From assembly GCA_910574885.1 (NCBI GenBank), contig CAJTDD010000005.1:62001-126000 (forward strand): a stretch of DNA of 64,000 nt, in the 5' to 3' direction. The position numbers and the translations under genes are program-made. The notes beneath the pieces are model-generated. The model did not search any database and was not told the DNA's origin. It saw nothing but the letters and a program-made list of their open reading frames with translations. Position 1 is the stretch's first letter, and every line of letters starts with the position of its first letter. This DNA is from Lachnospiraceae bacterium (GTDB lineage: Bacteria; Bacillota; Clostridia; Lachnospirales; Lachnospiraceae). Below are positions 37,950 to 46,578 of this stretch, in pieces.

Positions 37950-38810
37950 TTACAGTTTCTCCCCGGTCAGCATCTCATAACCTTGCAAATACTTGTCAAT
38001 CGTCTTCTGCACGATATCTTCCGGAAGAGTCCAGTCATTGTCTGGATTCGCTTTCAGCCAGTCCCGGGCGAACTGCTTGTCGAAGGAGGGCTGCCCGTGT
38101 CCCGGCTCATACCCGTCGGCCGGCCAGAAGCGGGAGCTGTCAGGCGTCAGCATCTCGTCGCCGATGACCAGTTCTCCATTCTCGTCCAGACCGAACTCGA
38201 ACTTGGTGTCTGCGATGATGATTCCGCGGGTAAGGGCATAATCCGCGCATTTTTTATAAAGCGCCAGGGTGCAGTCGCGCAGTTTTGCCGCATATTCCTC
38301 TCCCTTTCCCGGGAAATATTTCTCAAGATGGGCAATGCTCTGCTCATAGGAAATATTCTCGTCGTGGTCGCCGATTTCGGCCTTGGTGGACGGTGTGTAG
38401 ATTGGCTCCGGCAGCTTATCGGATTCCTTCAATCCTTCCGGCAGCCTTATCCCACATACCGTGCCGTCCTTCTGGTAGCTTGCCCATCCGCTCCCTGTAA
38501 TATAGCCGCGGACAATACACTCGATGGGGAGCATATTTAGTTTCTTGCACATCATACTGTTGCCGTCAAACTGAGGAGCCCGGAAGAATTCCGGCATGTC
38601 TTTTACGTCTGTGGAAAGCATATGGTTCGGGAGGATGTCCTTGGTCATGTCGAACCAGAACCGGGACATCTGGGTCAGGACGGTTCCCTTTTTGGTCACA
38701 TCATTTTTCAAGATTACATCAAAACAACTGATACGGTCTGTGGCGACCATGATCAGGCTGTCGCCGTTGTCGTAGATTTCGCGTACTTTTCCTTCTTTGA
38801 TTGGTTTCAT
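37950..38810 (-). CDS. purC: Phosphoribosylaminoimidazole-succinocarboxamide synthase
   Basis: A 286-aa SAICAR synthetase of purine biosynthesis, joining CAIR and aspartate with ATP. The glycine-rich start KEGKVREIYDNGDSLIMVATD is followed by ISCFDV, then VRGYITGSGWASY, the metal-binding IIADTKFEFGLDENG and LTPDSSRFWPADGY. Other pur genes are not adjacent. It is transcribed alone on the minus strand, convergent with htrA and divergent in position from the TCS 2 genes, which also run on minus. Confidence 0.96.
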   Translation of the reverse strand: MKPIKEGKVREIYDNGDSLIMVATDRISCFDVILKNDVTKKGTVLTQMSRFWFDMTKDILPNHMLSTDVKDMPEFFRAPQFDGNSMMCKKLNMLPIECIVRGYITGSGWASYQKDGTVCGIRLPEGLKESDKLPEPIYTPSTKAEIGDHDENISYEQSIAHLEKYFPGKGEEYAAKLRDCTLALYKKCADYALTRGIIIADTKFEFGLDENGELVIGDEMLTPDSSRFWPADGYEPGHGQPSFDKQFARDWLKANPDNDWTLPEDIVQKTIDKYLQGYEMLTGEKL

Positions 38811-38929
38811 GTAGTATGTCCTCTCTTTGTCATAGTATAGTTTATTGAAATTGGTATAATATATAGATAAACAGATTTGGGCAGAAAAATCAATATATAA
38901 ATGAAATGTTTTTCATTATTTGATAGAGA

Positions 38930-40279
38930 TTACCGCAGCGGAAACCTAAGCTCTACCCCGAACACTTCCTTTTCCTGCCAGACATCCATTCGTCCGTCTA
39001 ACATCTGTATCATCCGGTCTGTATTTTTCAAGCCGATGTTATTGCTGTCTATCCCAGAATCGTTGTCCTTGCTCCGATTGGTGAGGGAAACGATGAATTC
39101 CGTATTCTGAATCCTTCCGGACACCGTGACCGTTTGTTTTTTATCCCCGTATTTTAGAATATTCGAGAAGAGGTTATTCAGTATCCGTTTCAGCATCGTC
39201 TTATCACTTTGCAGTACGCCGGTAGCCTCAGGCAGTTTCAGCTCCAAAGTGAATCCGGCAAGACGGATGAAGTCGCAGTTTTCCGTCAGGCATTGCCCGA
39301 TAAAATCTGTGGAAATCCATGCAGCCTCAGGCGTCTCGGTCTCTTCGGCTATCAGCGCATACTCGAACATCCGATCCGTCAATTCCTTAATATCCTCTGT
39401 TTTTTTCAGGCACCGCTCCAGGTATTCCTCCTGTGTCTGGGGGTTGCGCTTTAGCTTCAGGACTTCCAGATACCCGTTCAAGATGGTGAGCGGAGTACGG
39501 AGGTCGTGGGAGAGGGCCGTAATCAAATCCTGGTTTGCTTTCCGGCTTTCCTGTTCCTTTTGGATGTTGTCAGACAGGGATTCCCGCAGATGGTTCAGTT
39601 CACTGGCAAGAATTCCAATCTCATTGCCGCCGAAATCGGGAATCTTGTGTTCCAAGTCTCCTGCGGACATTGTGAGGATTTCATCTTTCAGAAGCATAAC
39701 CTGCCGCATCTTCCGGTTCAGGAAGAGAAGCACAATGGCAAAGAACAGATCCACAGCAAGGAAGAGGCAGACGAACAGGAACGGATATATGAATATCGTC
39801 CGCTCATAATTGTATATCAGGATGTCCGCCGTCCCATTTGCAAATTTTAACAGGCAATTCTCTACAAATTCGCCTTCACCGTCCGTAAGGCGGTATCCAA
39901 TATTGAAAAAAGAGAGGAAACCGTTATCAGACATGGCGGATGGAGACCTTCCGGCGAGGAACAGTCCGTCGTCATGTCCATAGATATAGATGCCCGTATA
40001 TTCGCTGACAAGGTCGAAGAAAGGATTGAGCGCTTCTACGGCATCGGTATCATCTTCGGATTCTGGGATGTCATAGTGCAGGGCTTCTTCGGCAAGGGTC
40101 TTGCGGAAACTTTTATCCCCCATCTGTGTATAGAAGATGCCGAGACGCTCGGCAATCCCACAGATGTTCCATTTGTTCAGCCAAAGCAGTTCAAACAGGG
40201 TGAAAGCGACGATAATGGCAAACAAAATTACGATAGTAGATTGTGTGCGGATTTTCAGATTTTTGAACCGTCTAATCAC
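38930..40279 (-). CDS. Sensor histidine kinase (TCS 2)
   Basis: A 449-aa membrane kinase. TM1 is at about residues 16-35, an extracellular sensing domain of about 125 residues follows, then TM2 (162-187) and a HAMP linker. The DHp box ITALSHDLRTPLTILNGY has His258, and HATPase_c ends the protein. The G box is reduced (NNIGLKNTDRMIQML), as in some kinases of this class. The signal is unknown. It overlaps its regulator gene by 8 nt on the same strand. Confidence 0.92.
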   Translation of the reverse strand: MIRRFKNLKIRTQSTIVILFAIIVAFTLFELLWLNKWNICGIAERLGIFYTQMGDKSFRKTLAEEALHYDIPESEDDTDAVEALNPFFDLVSEYTGIYIYGHDDGLFLAGRSPSAMSDNGFLSFFNIGYRLTDGEGEFVENCLLKFANGTADILIYNYERTIFIYPFLFVCLFLAVDLFFAIVLLFLNRKMRQVMLLKDEILTMSAGDLEHKIPDFGGNEIGILASELNHLRESLSDNIQKEQESRKANQDLITALSHDLRTPLTILNGYLEVLKLKRNPQTQEEYLERCLKKTEDIKELTDRMFEYALIAEETETPEAAWISTDFIGQCLTENCDFIRLAGFTLELKLPEATGVLQSDKTMLKRILNNLFSNILKYGDKKQTVTVSGRIQNTEFIVSLTNRSKDNDSGIDSNNIGLKNTDRMIQMLDGRMDVWQEKEVFGVELRFPLR

Positions 40280-41009
40280 AGCGGTACCCCTTTCCCCAGA
40301 CAGTCTTAATCAGCGTCGGATTCTTTGGATCTTTCTCAATCTTGAGACGCAGATTGCGGATGTGGACCATGACCGTGTTGTTTGCCCCATAATAGTAAGG
40401 CTCATTCCAAACGGACTCATAGAGATGCTGTGCGGAGAAAATCTGGCGGCGGTGCTTCACCAGAAGAAGCAGCATGGCGTATTCTGTATCCGTCAGCACA
40501 AGGGGAATCCCGTCCGAAGTAACCTCCTCCTTTGCCTCGTCTATTTTCAAGTGGTGGAAGAAAATGGGTTCCATTGGTGTCCCTTCCGTCGATGAATTGC
40601 CTTTTGTTTCTGTCGTAATAGAGGCGTCTTTCCCCCGATAGACCTGGTAGCGGCGGATGAGGGCCTTGGCGCGGCTGATGAGTTCATTGTAAGAAAATGG
40701 TTTGGCAAGGTAGTCGTCGCCACCGCTTGAGAAGCCCAAAGTCTTGTCACTGTCTTTGGTGCGCGCGCTTAAAAACAGGATGGGTGCATTGCTGTTCTTA
40801 CGGATTTCGATACAAGTCTGATATCCGTTTGGCCCAGGCATCATGATGTCAAGGATAATCAGGTCAAAATCCAGTTTTCCGGTAAGGTCCAAGGCGCGCT
40901 GCCCGTCACTGGCTTCTTCAATGAGGTATCCTTCCCCTTCTAGCAGGATGTGGATGATTTCCCGGATCTCCGGGTTGTCGTCTACGATTAAGATGCGTGA
41001 GGTATCCAT
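40272..41009 (-). CDS. OmpR/PhoB-family response regulator (TCS 2)
   Basis: A 245-aa regulator. The receiver has IVDDNPEIREII, the phospho-acceptor in LIILDIMMPGPNG, and the AKPFSYNEL lysine. The winged-helix domain has recognition helix core NTVMVHIRNLRL and ends WGKGYR. Upstream and divergent lies the csbB-yfhO pair, whose promoter has TTAAG repeats, so those genes are the likely target. The recognition core NTVMVHIR is identical to that of the TCS 1 regulator at 8735. Confidence 0.93.
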   Translation of the reverse strand: MDTSRILIVDDNPEIREIIHILLEGEGYLIEEASDGQRALDLTGKLDFDLIILDIMMPGPNGYQTCIEIRKNSNAPILFLSARTKDSDKTLGFSSGGDDYLAKPFSYNELISRAKALIRRYQVYRGKDASITTETKGNSSTEGTPMEPIFFHHLKIDEAKEEVTSDGIPLVLTDTEYAMLLLLVKHRRQIFSAQHLYESVWNEPYYYGANNTVMVHIRNLRLKIEKDPKNPTLIKTVWGKGYRCD

Positions 41010-41112
41010 AGTTATGTATACTCCTTCCTGATGTCACGTCTGAACTGCATTTTATGAATCTAACATTCCCTGTTCATTAGTATAACAGGTTTTTGGAAAT
41101 CCTTAGAAGTTC

Positions 41113-41166
41113 TTAAGAAATTTTAAGATTTAATTTTGCCATTTCTTAAGGGATGCCGTGTAAAGT
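41113..41166 (+). promoter_or_regulatory. Predicted response-regulator binding array and -10 of csbB-yfhO
   Basis: TTAAG half-sites start at 41113, 41123 and 41146 (offsets 10 and 23), and the last ends 10 nt before a -10-like TAAAGT (41161-41166). The arrangement and the flanking TTTTAAGATTTA are nearly the same as in the TCS 1 promoter. A weaker CTTAGAAG half-site lies at 41102. Confidence 0.65.
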
Positions 41167-41236
41167 ATGTGCATGAAGGGAAAAATATGGGAAAGTACCC
41201 TATGACATCAAGGAGAAGAAACAGGAGGTATGTAAG

Positions 41237-42202
41237 ATGGGCAGAATAAGTGTTGTGATTCCATGTTTTAATGAAGAAGAGGCTCTTCCGGTGTATTATC
41301 GTGCGATGTGCAAGGTGATGGGGGAGATGCCGGAGGAAGAATTTGAACTGATTTTCGTGGATGACGGCTCTTCGGACAGAACCCTTTCGATATTAAAGGA
41401 AATGAACGAGACGGACGGACGCTGCCGTTATCTGTCGTTTTCCAGAAATTTCGGGAAAGAGGCGGCGATTTATGCAGGGTTAAAAAATGCCAGCGGCGAT
41501 TATGTCGCGACGATGGATGTGGATATGCAGGACCCTCCGGGGCTTTTGCCGGAAATGTACCGGATTCTCAACGAGGAAGATTACGATAGTGTGGCTACCA
41601 GACGTTCTACCCGTGCAGGTGAGCCGAAGATCCGTTCCTTCCTGTCGGAGAGTTTCTATAAATTTATCAACCGCATTTCCAAGACAGAGATTGTGAACGG
41701 GGCCCGGGATTACCGGCTGATGAAGCGGAAAATGGTGGATGCCGTGCTTGGGATGAGCGAATACAACCGCTTTTCCAAAGGAATCTTCGAGTGGGTGGGA
41801 TTCCGCACCAAATGGCTGGAGTTCCAGAATGTGGGACGCTGCGCAGGGCAGACGAAATGGTCGGTGCGGAAACTGTTTACCTATTCATTGGAGGGTATTA
41901 CAGGTTTTTCGGTAGCGCCTTTGTCGCTGGCATCGGTGGTGGGAGTCTGTTTTTGTCTGTTGTCGTTCTTTATGATACTGGTGATTATTGTCCGGACGTT
42001 AATCTGGGGCGATCCGGTGTCCGGCTGGCCCTCATTGGTGTGCATTATCTTTATGGTGAGCGGGATACAGCTCTTTTGTACGGGAATCGTAGGGGAGTAC
42101 TTGTCTAAGACTTATCTGGAGACGAAGCACAGGCCGATTTTTATCCTGAAGGATTCCAGCGATGAGAAGGAGGGAAATGGGCATGAGGCGGCGTCTGTAT
42201 AG
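41237..42202 (+). CDS. csbB: CsbB/GtrB-like polyisoprenyl-phosphate glycosyltransferase (GT2)
   Basis: A 321-aa GT-A enzyme with two C-terminal transmembrane segments. The catalytic domain has VVIPCFNEEEALP, FVDDGSSDRTL and MDVDMQDPPGLLPEM. Relatives load a sugar from a UDP-sugar onto undecaprenyl phosphate at the inner face of the membrane. In B. subtilis the partner YfhO then transfers GlcNAc to lipoteichoic acid. The next gene here is yfhO-like and overlaps this one by 20 nt, so the pair can be read as that system. AGGAGG lies upstream of ATG 41237. Confidence 0.88.
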   Translation: MGRISVVIPCFNEEEALPVYYRAMCKVMGEMPEEEFELIFVDDGSSDRTLSILKEMNETDGRCRYLSFSRNFGKEAAIYAGLKNASGDYVATMDVDMQDPPGLLPEMYRILNEEDYDSVATRRSTRAGEPKIRSFLSESFYKFINRISKTEIVNGARDYRLMKRKMVDAVLGMSEYNRFSKGIFEWVGFRTKWLEFQNVGRCAGQTKWSVRKLFTYSLEGITGFSVAPLSLASVVGVCFCLLSFFMILVIIVRTLIWGDPVSGWPSLVCIIFMVSGIQLFCTGIVGEYLSKTYLETKHRPIFILKDSSDEKEGNGHEAASV

Positions 42203-44882
42203 CAGGAAAATTGGAACCTGCTGTCTTCTGGCAGGCCTGACGTTGGGATTTTGTTATCTGTTCTGCTTTCGATATGGGGTGTTCGGTGCGAAAGTTGATT
42301 GGATCAGCCAGCACAGTGTGCTGCCGGATTATTTCAGGCAGCAGTTCTATGAGACGGGGGAATTATTTCCGGAATTTGCGGCAAATATCGGAGGCGGGCA
42401 GAATATTTATCATTTTGCCTACTATGGGCTTTATAACCCTTTGCTGCTGCCGTCCTACTTGCTTCCATCCGTGAAAATGTCAGACTATATGATGGCAGTC
42501 CAGCTATTGGCTCTGGCGGCTTCGGTCATACTGATGTATCGGTGGCTTGGAAAAAGGGGATTTCCGGAAAAAATCTGTGTCGGTGCGGCAGTGGTGTTTC
42601 TGTTGTCGGGACCTATGATTTTTCATTCCTATAATCAGATTATGTTTGTGAATTATATGCCTTTTCTTTTGGCGGGAATGATGGGCGTGGATCGATACTT
42701 TGAAAAGAAACGGGGAGGGATGCTGGTTGTCAGTATTTTCCTGATGATCATGACCAGTTTTTACTTTAGTATCGGCGGGATGCTGGCGTTGGTTCTGTAT
42801 GGGATTCATCGGTGGATGATGATATACCCAAGGGTACACGGTAATGCATGTCCGCCGGGCAGGGGGACTTCGTCCATTATGATTTCGTTAAGATGCTTTT
42901 TGTCGGATGGAATCCGGTTTTCACTGCATTTTGTGATCGCTGTGATGATGAGTGGGATTCTGTTGCTCCCAACGGCATTTGCATTGACAGGAAGGGAAGG
43001 GACAGGGGCAGCGGCCTATGTAGAAGAATTGCTGATACCAAAACTGTCAATGCTTCGATTCTGCTATTCGCCTTATGGGATTGGCATGACTACCCTTGGG
43101 GTGACGGCTGTGACAGCTATGATTTTCCGGAACAAATGGCATGAGCGTGTACTGGCATTAAGCTGCGGGATAGTACTGACTATTCCGGTCTTCGCATATC
43201 TGCTAAATGGGGGGCTGTATATACGGGATAAGGTGATGATTCCATTCCTGCCGCTGTTATGCTATATTCTGGCGTATTATCTTGACGGGTTGGAGATGCC
43301 GGAGGAAGGGATAGATGCCGGAAGGAACTTGCAAAGCCGGCTGAGGAAGATTGGCATGAAAATTTTTCCATATGTATTGACTGTCGTATTGATTTATCTG
43401 ACCCGGCAGCAGGGGGATATAAGGAAATATTGGAAACTGTTGCTGGCGGACAGTGTATTCATGCTAGTGTGTTTTATTATCTATACTTTGTTGGACGAAG
43501 TCCACCCGGCCCGTAGGGGGATGGATTACACTATGATATTGCTGATCCCATCGATTTTGTTTCTGGCCGTATCCGGCCATGCAGTCCATGCGAGGGCAGA
43601 CAGGCCCCTTGACCGGGAATTTTATGAGGAGATGACGGATTCCAATATCGGAAAAAGGATAGAGGAAGTGACTGGTCAAGAAGAGGGCTTCTACCGGACA
43701 GAACAGTTAGGGAAAGATACTGAAAATGCAGCGAACCTGAACCGGATATGGGATATGGGGCAATATTCAACCTCTGTCTATTCCTCTTCTTATCATGAAG
43801 GATACAGGGAATTTCGGGAGAAAACGTTTCGGTTAGAAGAACCTTTCCGGAATTTCCTGATGCAGTCTGCGGTACATAATCCTGTGTACCAGCGATTCAT
43901 GGGGGTAAAGTACGTAGCGGCAAAGGAGGAAATTCCGGGATATGAAGCCGTAAAGTGCAGCGGCCAGGGAAAAAAGGAGCTGGGGGACGATACTGGCAAA
44001 TGGAAGGTATATGAAAATACGCAGGTTTCCCCGGTCGCATATGGGACAGACCGTGTCATTTCGGAAGAAAGTTACCGGGAATTGGATTTCCCGTATAATC
44101 AATTGGCATTACTTGAATATGCGGTGGTGAAGGATGGTGCGGCGGTGCGTCCTGCCGGGAATAACAAGGATTCTCTGGATTATAGGATCAGTGATATGGC
44201 AAGCCCGGTTGATTTTAGTTTGCCGGATGAGATAGATTCGGATATTGATAAGACGGTCCGGATGGAGCTGCCTGTTTCTCAGGAAGGAGAGGAAGGGCAG
44301 AGAGTCCTGTTCCTTCGCTTTCAGATAGAGAACCAGAAACCGTCGAAGGATGTTGCAGTCTGGGTGGAAGGCATACGGAATAAACTGACGGCAAGAAGCC
44401 ATTTTTACTATAATGGGAATACAGAATTTACCTATGCGGTTCCGGTGGAGGACGGACAGGATACGTTGGAAATGGTCTTTGGGAAGGGAAACTATGGGAT
44501 AACGGGTGTCAAAGCTTATATCGGGAGACTGCCGGTCAGGGAAGAGGATTTGTACCAGTCTGCGTTTCAAATAAATCGGGAAAGGACGAAAGGAAACCGG
44601 ATTGAAGGGACGATTGAGTTTGAAACACCGGGGTATTTTATTACGACGATTCCATACGAGGAAAGTTTTGAGGTTTTGGTAGACGGAGAACAGGTAGGAA
44701 CGGAAGAGGTAAACACGGCGTTCCTTGGATTTCGGATTGGAGCGGGAAAGCATGAAATCAGGATGATATACCATGCGCCGGGTGCGAAGGCGGGGAAGAT
44801 TCTGTCGATGTTGGGAGTGGTGATGTTTTTTTTAAATGGGATTTTAACACCCCACCGCATAAAGCGGGGTGAAACGATTTAA
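42183..44882 (+). CDS. yfhO: YfhO-family multi-span membrane protein (GT-C type glycosyltransferase)
   Basis: An 899-aa protein with about a dozen transmembrane helices in the first 460 residues, then a large outside domain and a last hydrophobic helix near the C-terminus. Early loop residues (VDWISQHSVLPDYFR, PEFAANIGGGQNIYHF) are typical of YfhO, where an Asp-containing loop is catalytic. It should move a sugar from undecaprenyl phosphate to lipoteichoic acid or another wall polymer. ATG 42183 has AAGGAGGG 8 nt upstream. Two copies of a palindromic repeat lie inside, at residues about 214-233 and 434-450, both in loops between helices and both in frame. Confidence 0.85.
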   Translation: MRRRLYSRKIGTCCLLAGLTLGFCYLFCFRYGVFGAKVDWISQHSVLPDYFRQQFYETGELFPEFAANIGGGQNIYHFAYYGLYNPLLLPSYLLPSVKMSDYMMAVQLLALAASVILMYRWLGKRGFPEKICVGAAVVFLLSGPMIFHSYNQIMFVNYMPFLLAGMMGVDRYFEKKRGGMLVVSIFLMIMTSFYFSIGGMLALVLYGIHRWMMIYPRVHGNACPPGRGTSSIMISLRCFLSDGIRFSLHFVIAVMMSGILLLPTAFALTGREGTGAAAYVEELLIPKLSMLRFCYSPYGIGMTTLGVTAVTAMIFRNKWHERVLALSCGIVLTIPVFAYLLNGGLYIRDKVMIPFLPLLCYILAYYLDGLEMPEEGIDAGRNLQSRLRKIGMKIFPYVLTVVLIYLTRQQGDIRKYWKLLLADSVFMLVCFIIYTLLDEVHPARRGMDYTMILLIPSILFLAVSGHAVHARADRPLDREFYEEMTDSNIGKRIEEVTGQEEGFYRTEQLGKDTENAANLNRIWDMGQYSTSVYSSSYHEGYREFREKTFRLEEPFRNFLMQSAVHNPVYQRFMGVKYVAAKEEIPGYEAVKCSGQGKKELGDDTGKWKVYENTQVSPVAYGTDRVISEESYRELDFPYNQLALLEYAVVKDGAAVRPAGNNKDSLDYRISDMASPVDFSLPDEIDSDIDKTVRMELPVSQEGEEGQRVLFLRFQIENQKPSKDVAVWVEGIRNKLTARSHFYYNGNTEFTYAVPVEDGQDTLEMVFGKGNYGITGVKAYIGRLPVREEDLYQSAFQINRERTKGNRIEGTIEFETPGYFITTIPYEESFEVLVDGEQVGTEEVNTAFLGFRIGAGKHEIRMIYHAPGAKAGKILSMLGVVMFFLNGILTPHRIKRGETI
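42823..42880 (-). repeat. Palindromic dispersed repeat, copy C, inside yfhO
   Basis: TATACCCAAGGGTACAC, then GTAATGCAT, then GGACTTCGTCC and ATTA align for about 58 bp with the reverse complement of 5373-5432. Differences are concentrated in the middle GC-rich part. The copy adds about 20 residues (YPRVHGNACPPGRGTSS) in a loop and leaves the frame open. Confidence 0.75.
43482..43531 (+). repeat. Palindromic dispersed repeat, copy D, inside yfhO
   Basis: TATACTTTGTTGGACGAAGTCC and the following CACCCGGCCCGTAGGGGG to GGATTACAC are the reverse complement of copy B and of the right half of copy A. It encodes about 17 residues (YTLLDEVHPARRGMDYT) without a frameshift and has the opposite orientation to copy C in the same gene. 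Confidence 0.75.
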
Positions 44883-45505
44883 GGGGAAAATTCTTTCCAT
44901 TCCCCCGGTTTCAGATTTTCATCTAACACAATATTATCAATCGAAATACGTTTCAAGGCAACCACACAGCAGCGGACAGCCTTCATCATTCTGCGAATCT
45001 GCCGTTTCCTGCCTTCCGTAATCACGATTTTACCCATGATAACTGGATGGCAGGGGCGGTTATTACCGATAGCCCTTTTGACTTCCGGATGGAGTATCGG
45101 CATAATCTCGGATAACACAGAAGTACCGGTAACGGTAATCTGACAAGGCCGTGTGGGTATATCCGAGCCATTTAACAAAATCCCATTTTGGAGTGCACGA
45201 AGTTTCTCGTTGTCTAATTCACCTAATGCAGTAAATTCATAGGTCTTTTGTTTTTGGTATGCCGGGTGGGTCATCCGCTGATTCCATTTTCCGTCGTCGG
45301 TTATGATAAGCAGCCCTTCCGTCTCCCGGTCAAGCCGCCCTACAGGGGAGAGCCGGTCGTTATGCAGTTCGGTGAAATATTCCATGACGGTGGGGAAACG
45401 GTCGTCCCTGTGAGCTGTGACACAGCCGTAGGGCTTGTGGAACATATAGTAATGGTAAGAGGGGCAGGTGTGAAGCCCTTGTGGAAAATGATATTTTTCT
45501 TGCAT
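44879..45505 (-). CDS. RsuA/RluE-like pseudouridine synthase
   Basis: A 208-aa enzyme converting a specific rRNA uridine to pseudouridine. The catalytic Asp is in VGRLDRETEGLLIITDDG; YMFHKPYGCVTA starts the domain and EGRKRQIRRMM ends it. There is no N-terminal S4 domain, so it is closer to RluE than to RsuA/RluB in layout. Its stop codon overlaps the stop of convergent yfhO, so the two genes share 4 nt. A short hairpin CACCCC/GGGGTG (44848-44871) in the yfhO 3' end may help stop transcription. Confidence 0.88.
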   Translation of the reverse strand: MQEKYHFPQGLHTCPSYHYYMFHKPYGCVTAHRDDRFPTVMEYFTELHNDRLSPVGRLDRETEGLLIITDDGKWNQRMTHPAYQKQKTYEFTALGELDNEKLRALQNGILLNGSDIPTRPCQITVTGTSVLSEIMPILHPEVKRAIGNNRPCHPVIMGKIVITEGRKRQIRRMMKAVRCCVVALKRISIDNIVLDENLKPGEWKEFSP

Positions 45506-45649
45506 AGTACCTCAGTCTTATGGAGTTATCCCATTATGTAATTTGTTTGTAAATATTAAACAAAATAAAGAAGATTGTCAAGTATAAAAATTACGCGTCT
45601 AGTGTTATTACTTTTTTTATGATATAATCAAGAAAATGGTTATTTTTAT

Positions 45650-45893
45650 GTGTGTTCGCTGATTGAATATATTGCACGCCAGACGAAAAACAGGAGAGGG
45701 ATAATAACTAAGGCGCTGGGGAAGGCGGGAATTGAAAAACAGTTGAGATTTTGATACCATTACGGAATGTAAATATACGGTTCCGAGTTATCTGGATATT
45801 GGGAAACTATATAGCCTGATGATTGAAGATTGCGCAGAACCAGGATATGAGGTGGATGAATTAATGAAAAAAGCGGGATATTTATTGGATTAG
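45650..45893 (+). pseudogene. Decayed small accessory gene
   Basis: Two pieces in different frames look like the ends of one small protein of about 130-150 residues. Frame one encodes SLIEYIARQTKNRRG and KALGKAGIEKQL, then stops at 45752. Another frame continues FDTITECKYTVPSYLDIG and YSLMIEDC to a stop at 45891-45893. I recall intact versions in Lachnospiraceae beside DUF3990/DUF3791 genes, where a segment of about 27-30 residues separates these blocks. Here that segment is deleted with a frameshift. No RBS-supported start remains. The rest of the 392-bp gap holds only AT-rich sequence. Confidence 0.6.
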
Positions 45894-45897
45894 AATT

Positions 45898-46578
45898 ATG
45901 TGTGAAAAAAGACGAATTTTAATTGCCGACGATGAGCCAGGCATCGTCAAATTGTTAAAGGATTATTTTGAAATCCAAGATTATCAGGTAATAGAAGCAA
46001 AGAACGGTCTGGAAGTACTGGGCCAGCTGAATAAAAAGCCGGACATTATACTTCTGGATGTGAATATGCCCATGCTGGACGGTTTCGAGGTATGCGAGCG
46101 GATTCGTTTCCATGTCTCCTGCCCGATTCTGTTCCTGACTGCAAAGATTGAGGAATCAGACCGGATACGGGGATTGATGATAGGCGGGGACGACTATATC
46201 CTGAAGCCTTTCAGTATCGATGAACTGGGGGCGAGAGTCGAAGCGCACCTTAGGCGGGAGGAACGGAAAAAGACGGATGGGGCCGTAAAGATATTTGACC
46301 GGCTGGCGGTACATTATGGCGACCGGTGCGTATATTACGAAGGGCAGCCCCTTAGCCTGACGAAGACGGAATACGGGCTGGTGGAGATACTGTCGTTAAA
46401 TGCGGGACAGGTGTTCAGCAAAGAACAGCTGTATGAGAAGGTACGGGGATTCGACGGGAATGCAGACAGCAGCATTGTCATGGAACATATCCGGAGAGTG
46501 CGGAGCAAGATTGGGAAATATACGGCGCATGTATATATAGAGACTGTATGGGGTGTGGGATACCGATGGATTGGTTAG
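45898..46578 (+). CDS. OmpR/PhoB-family response regulator (TCS 3)
   Basis: A 226-aa regulator. The receiver has IADDEPGIVKLL, the phospho-acceptor in IILLDVNMPMLDG and the LKPFSIDEL lysine. The DNA-binding domain has recognition region SSIVMEHIRRVR and ends WGVGYRW. The recognition residues differ from those of TCS 1 and TCS 2, so it should bind another sequence. No clear RBS precedes ATG 45898, which begins 5 nt after the decayed gene's stop; initiation may once have depended on that gene. Confidence 0.92.
   Translation: MCEKRRILIADDEPGIVKLLKDYFEIQDYQVIEAKNGLEVLGQLNKKPDIILLDVNMPMLDGFEVCERIRFHVSCPILFLTAKIEESDRIRGLMIGGDDYILKPFSIDELGARVEAHLRREERKKTDGAVKIFDRLAVHYGDRCVYYEGQPLSLTKTEYGLVEILSLNAGQVFSKEQLYEKVRGFDGNADSSIVMEHIRRVRSKIGKYTAHVYIETVWGVGYRWIG

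Noticed and set aside
42823..43531. Reading the yfhO repeats as sequencing error or pseudogenisation
   Set aside because: The frame stays open through both copies and the helices on each side are intact, so the gene appears functional.
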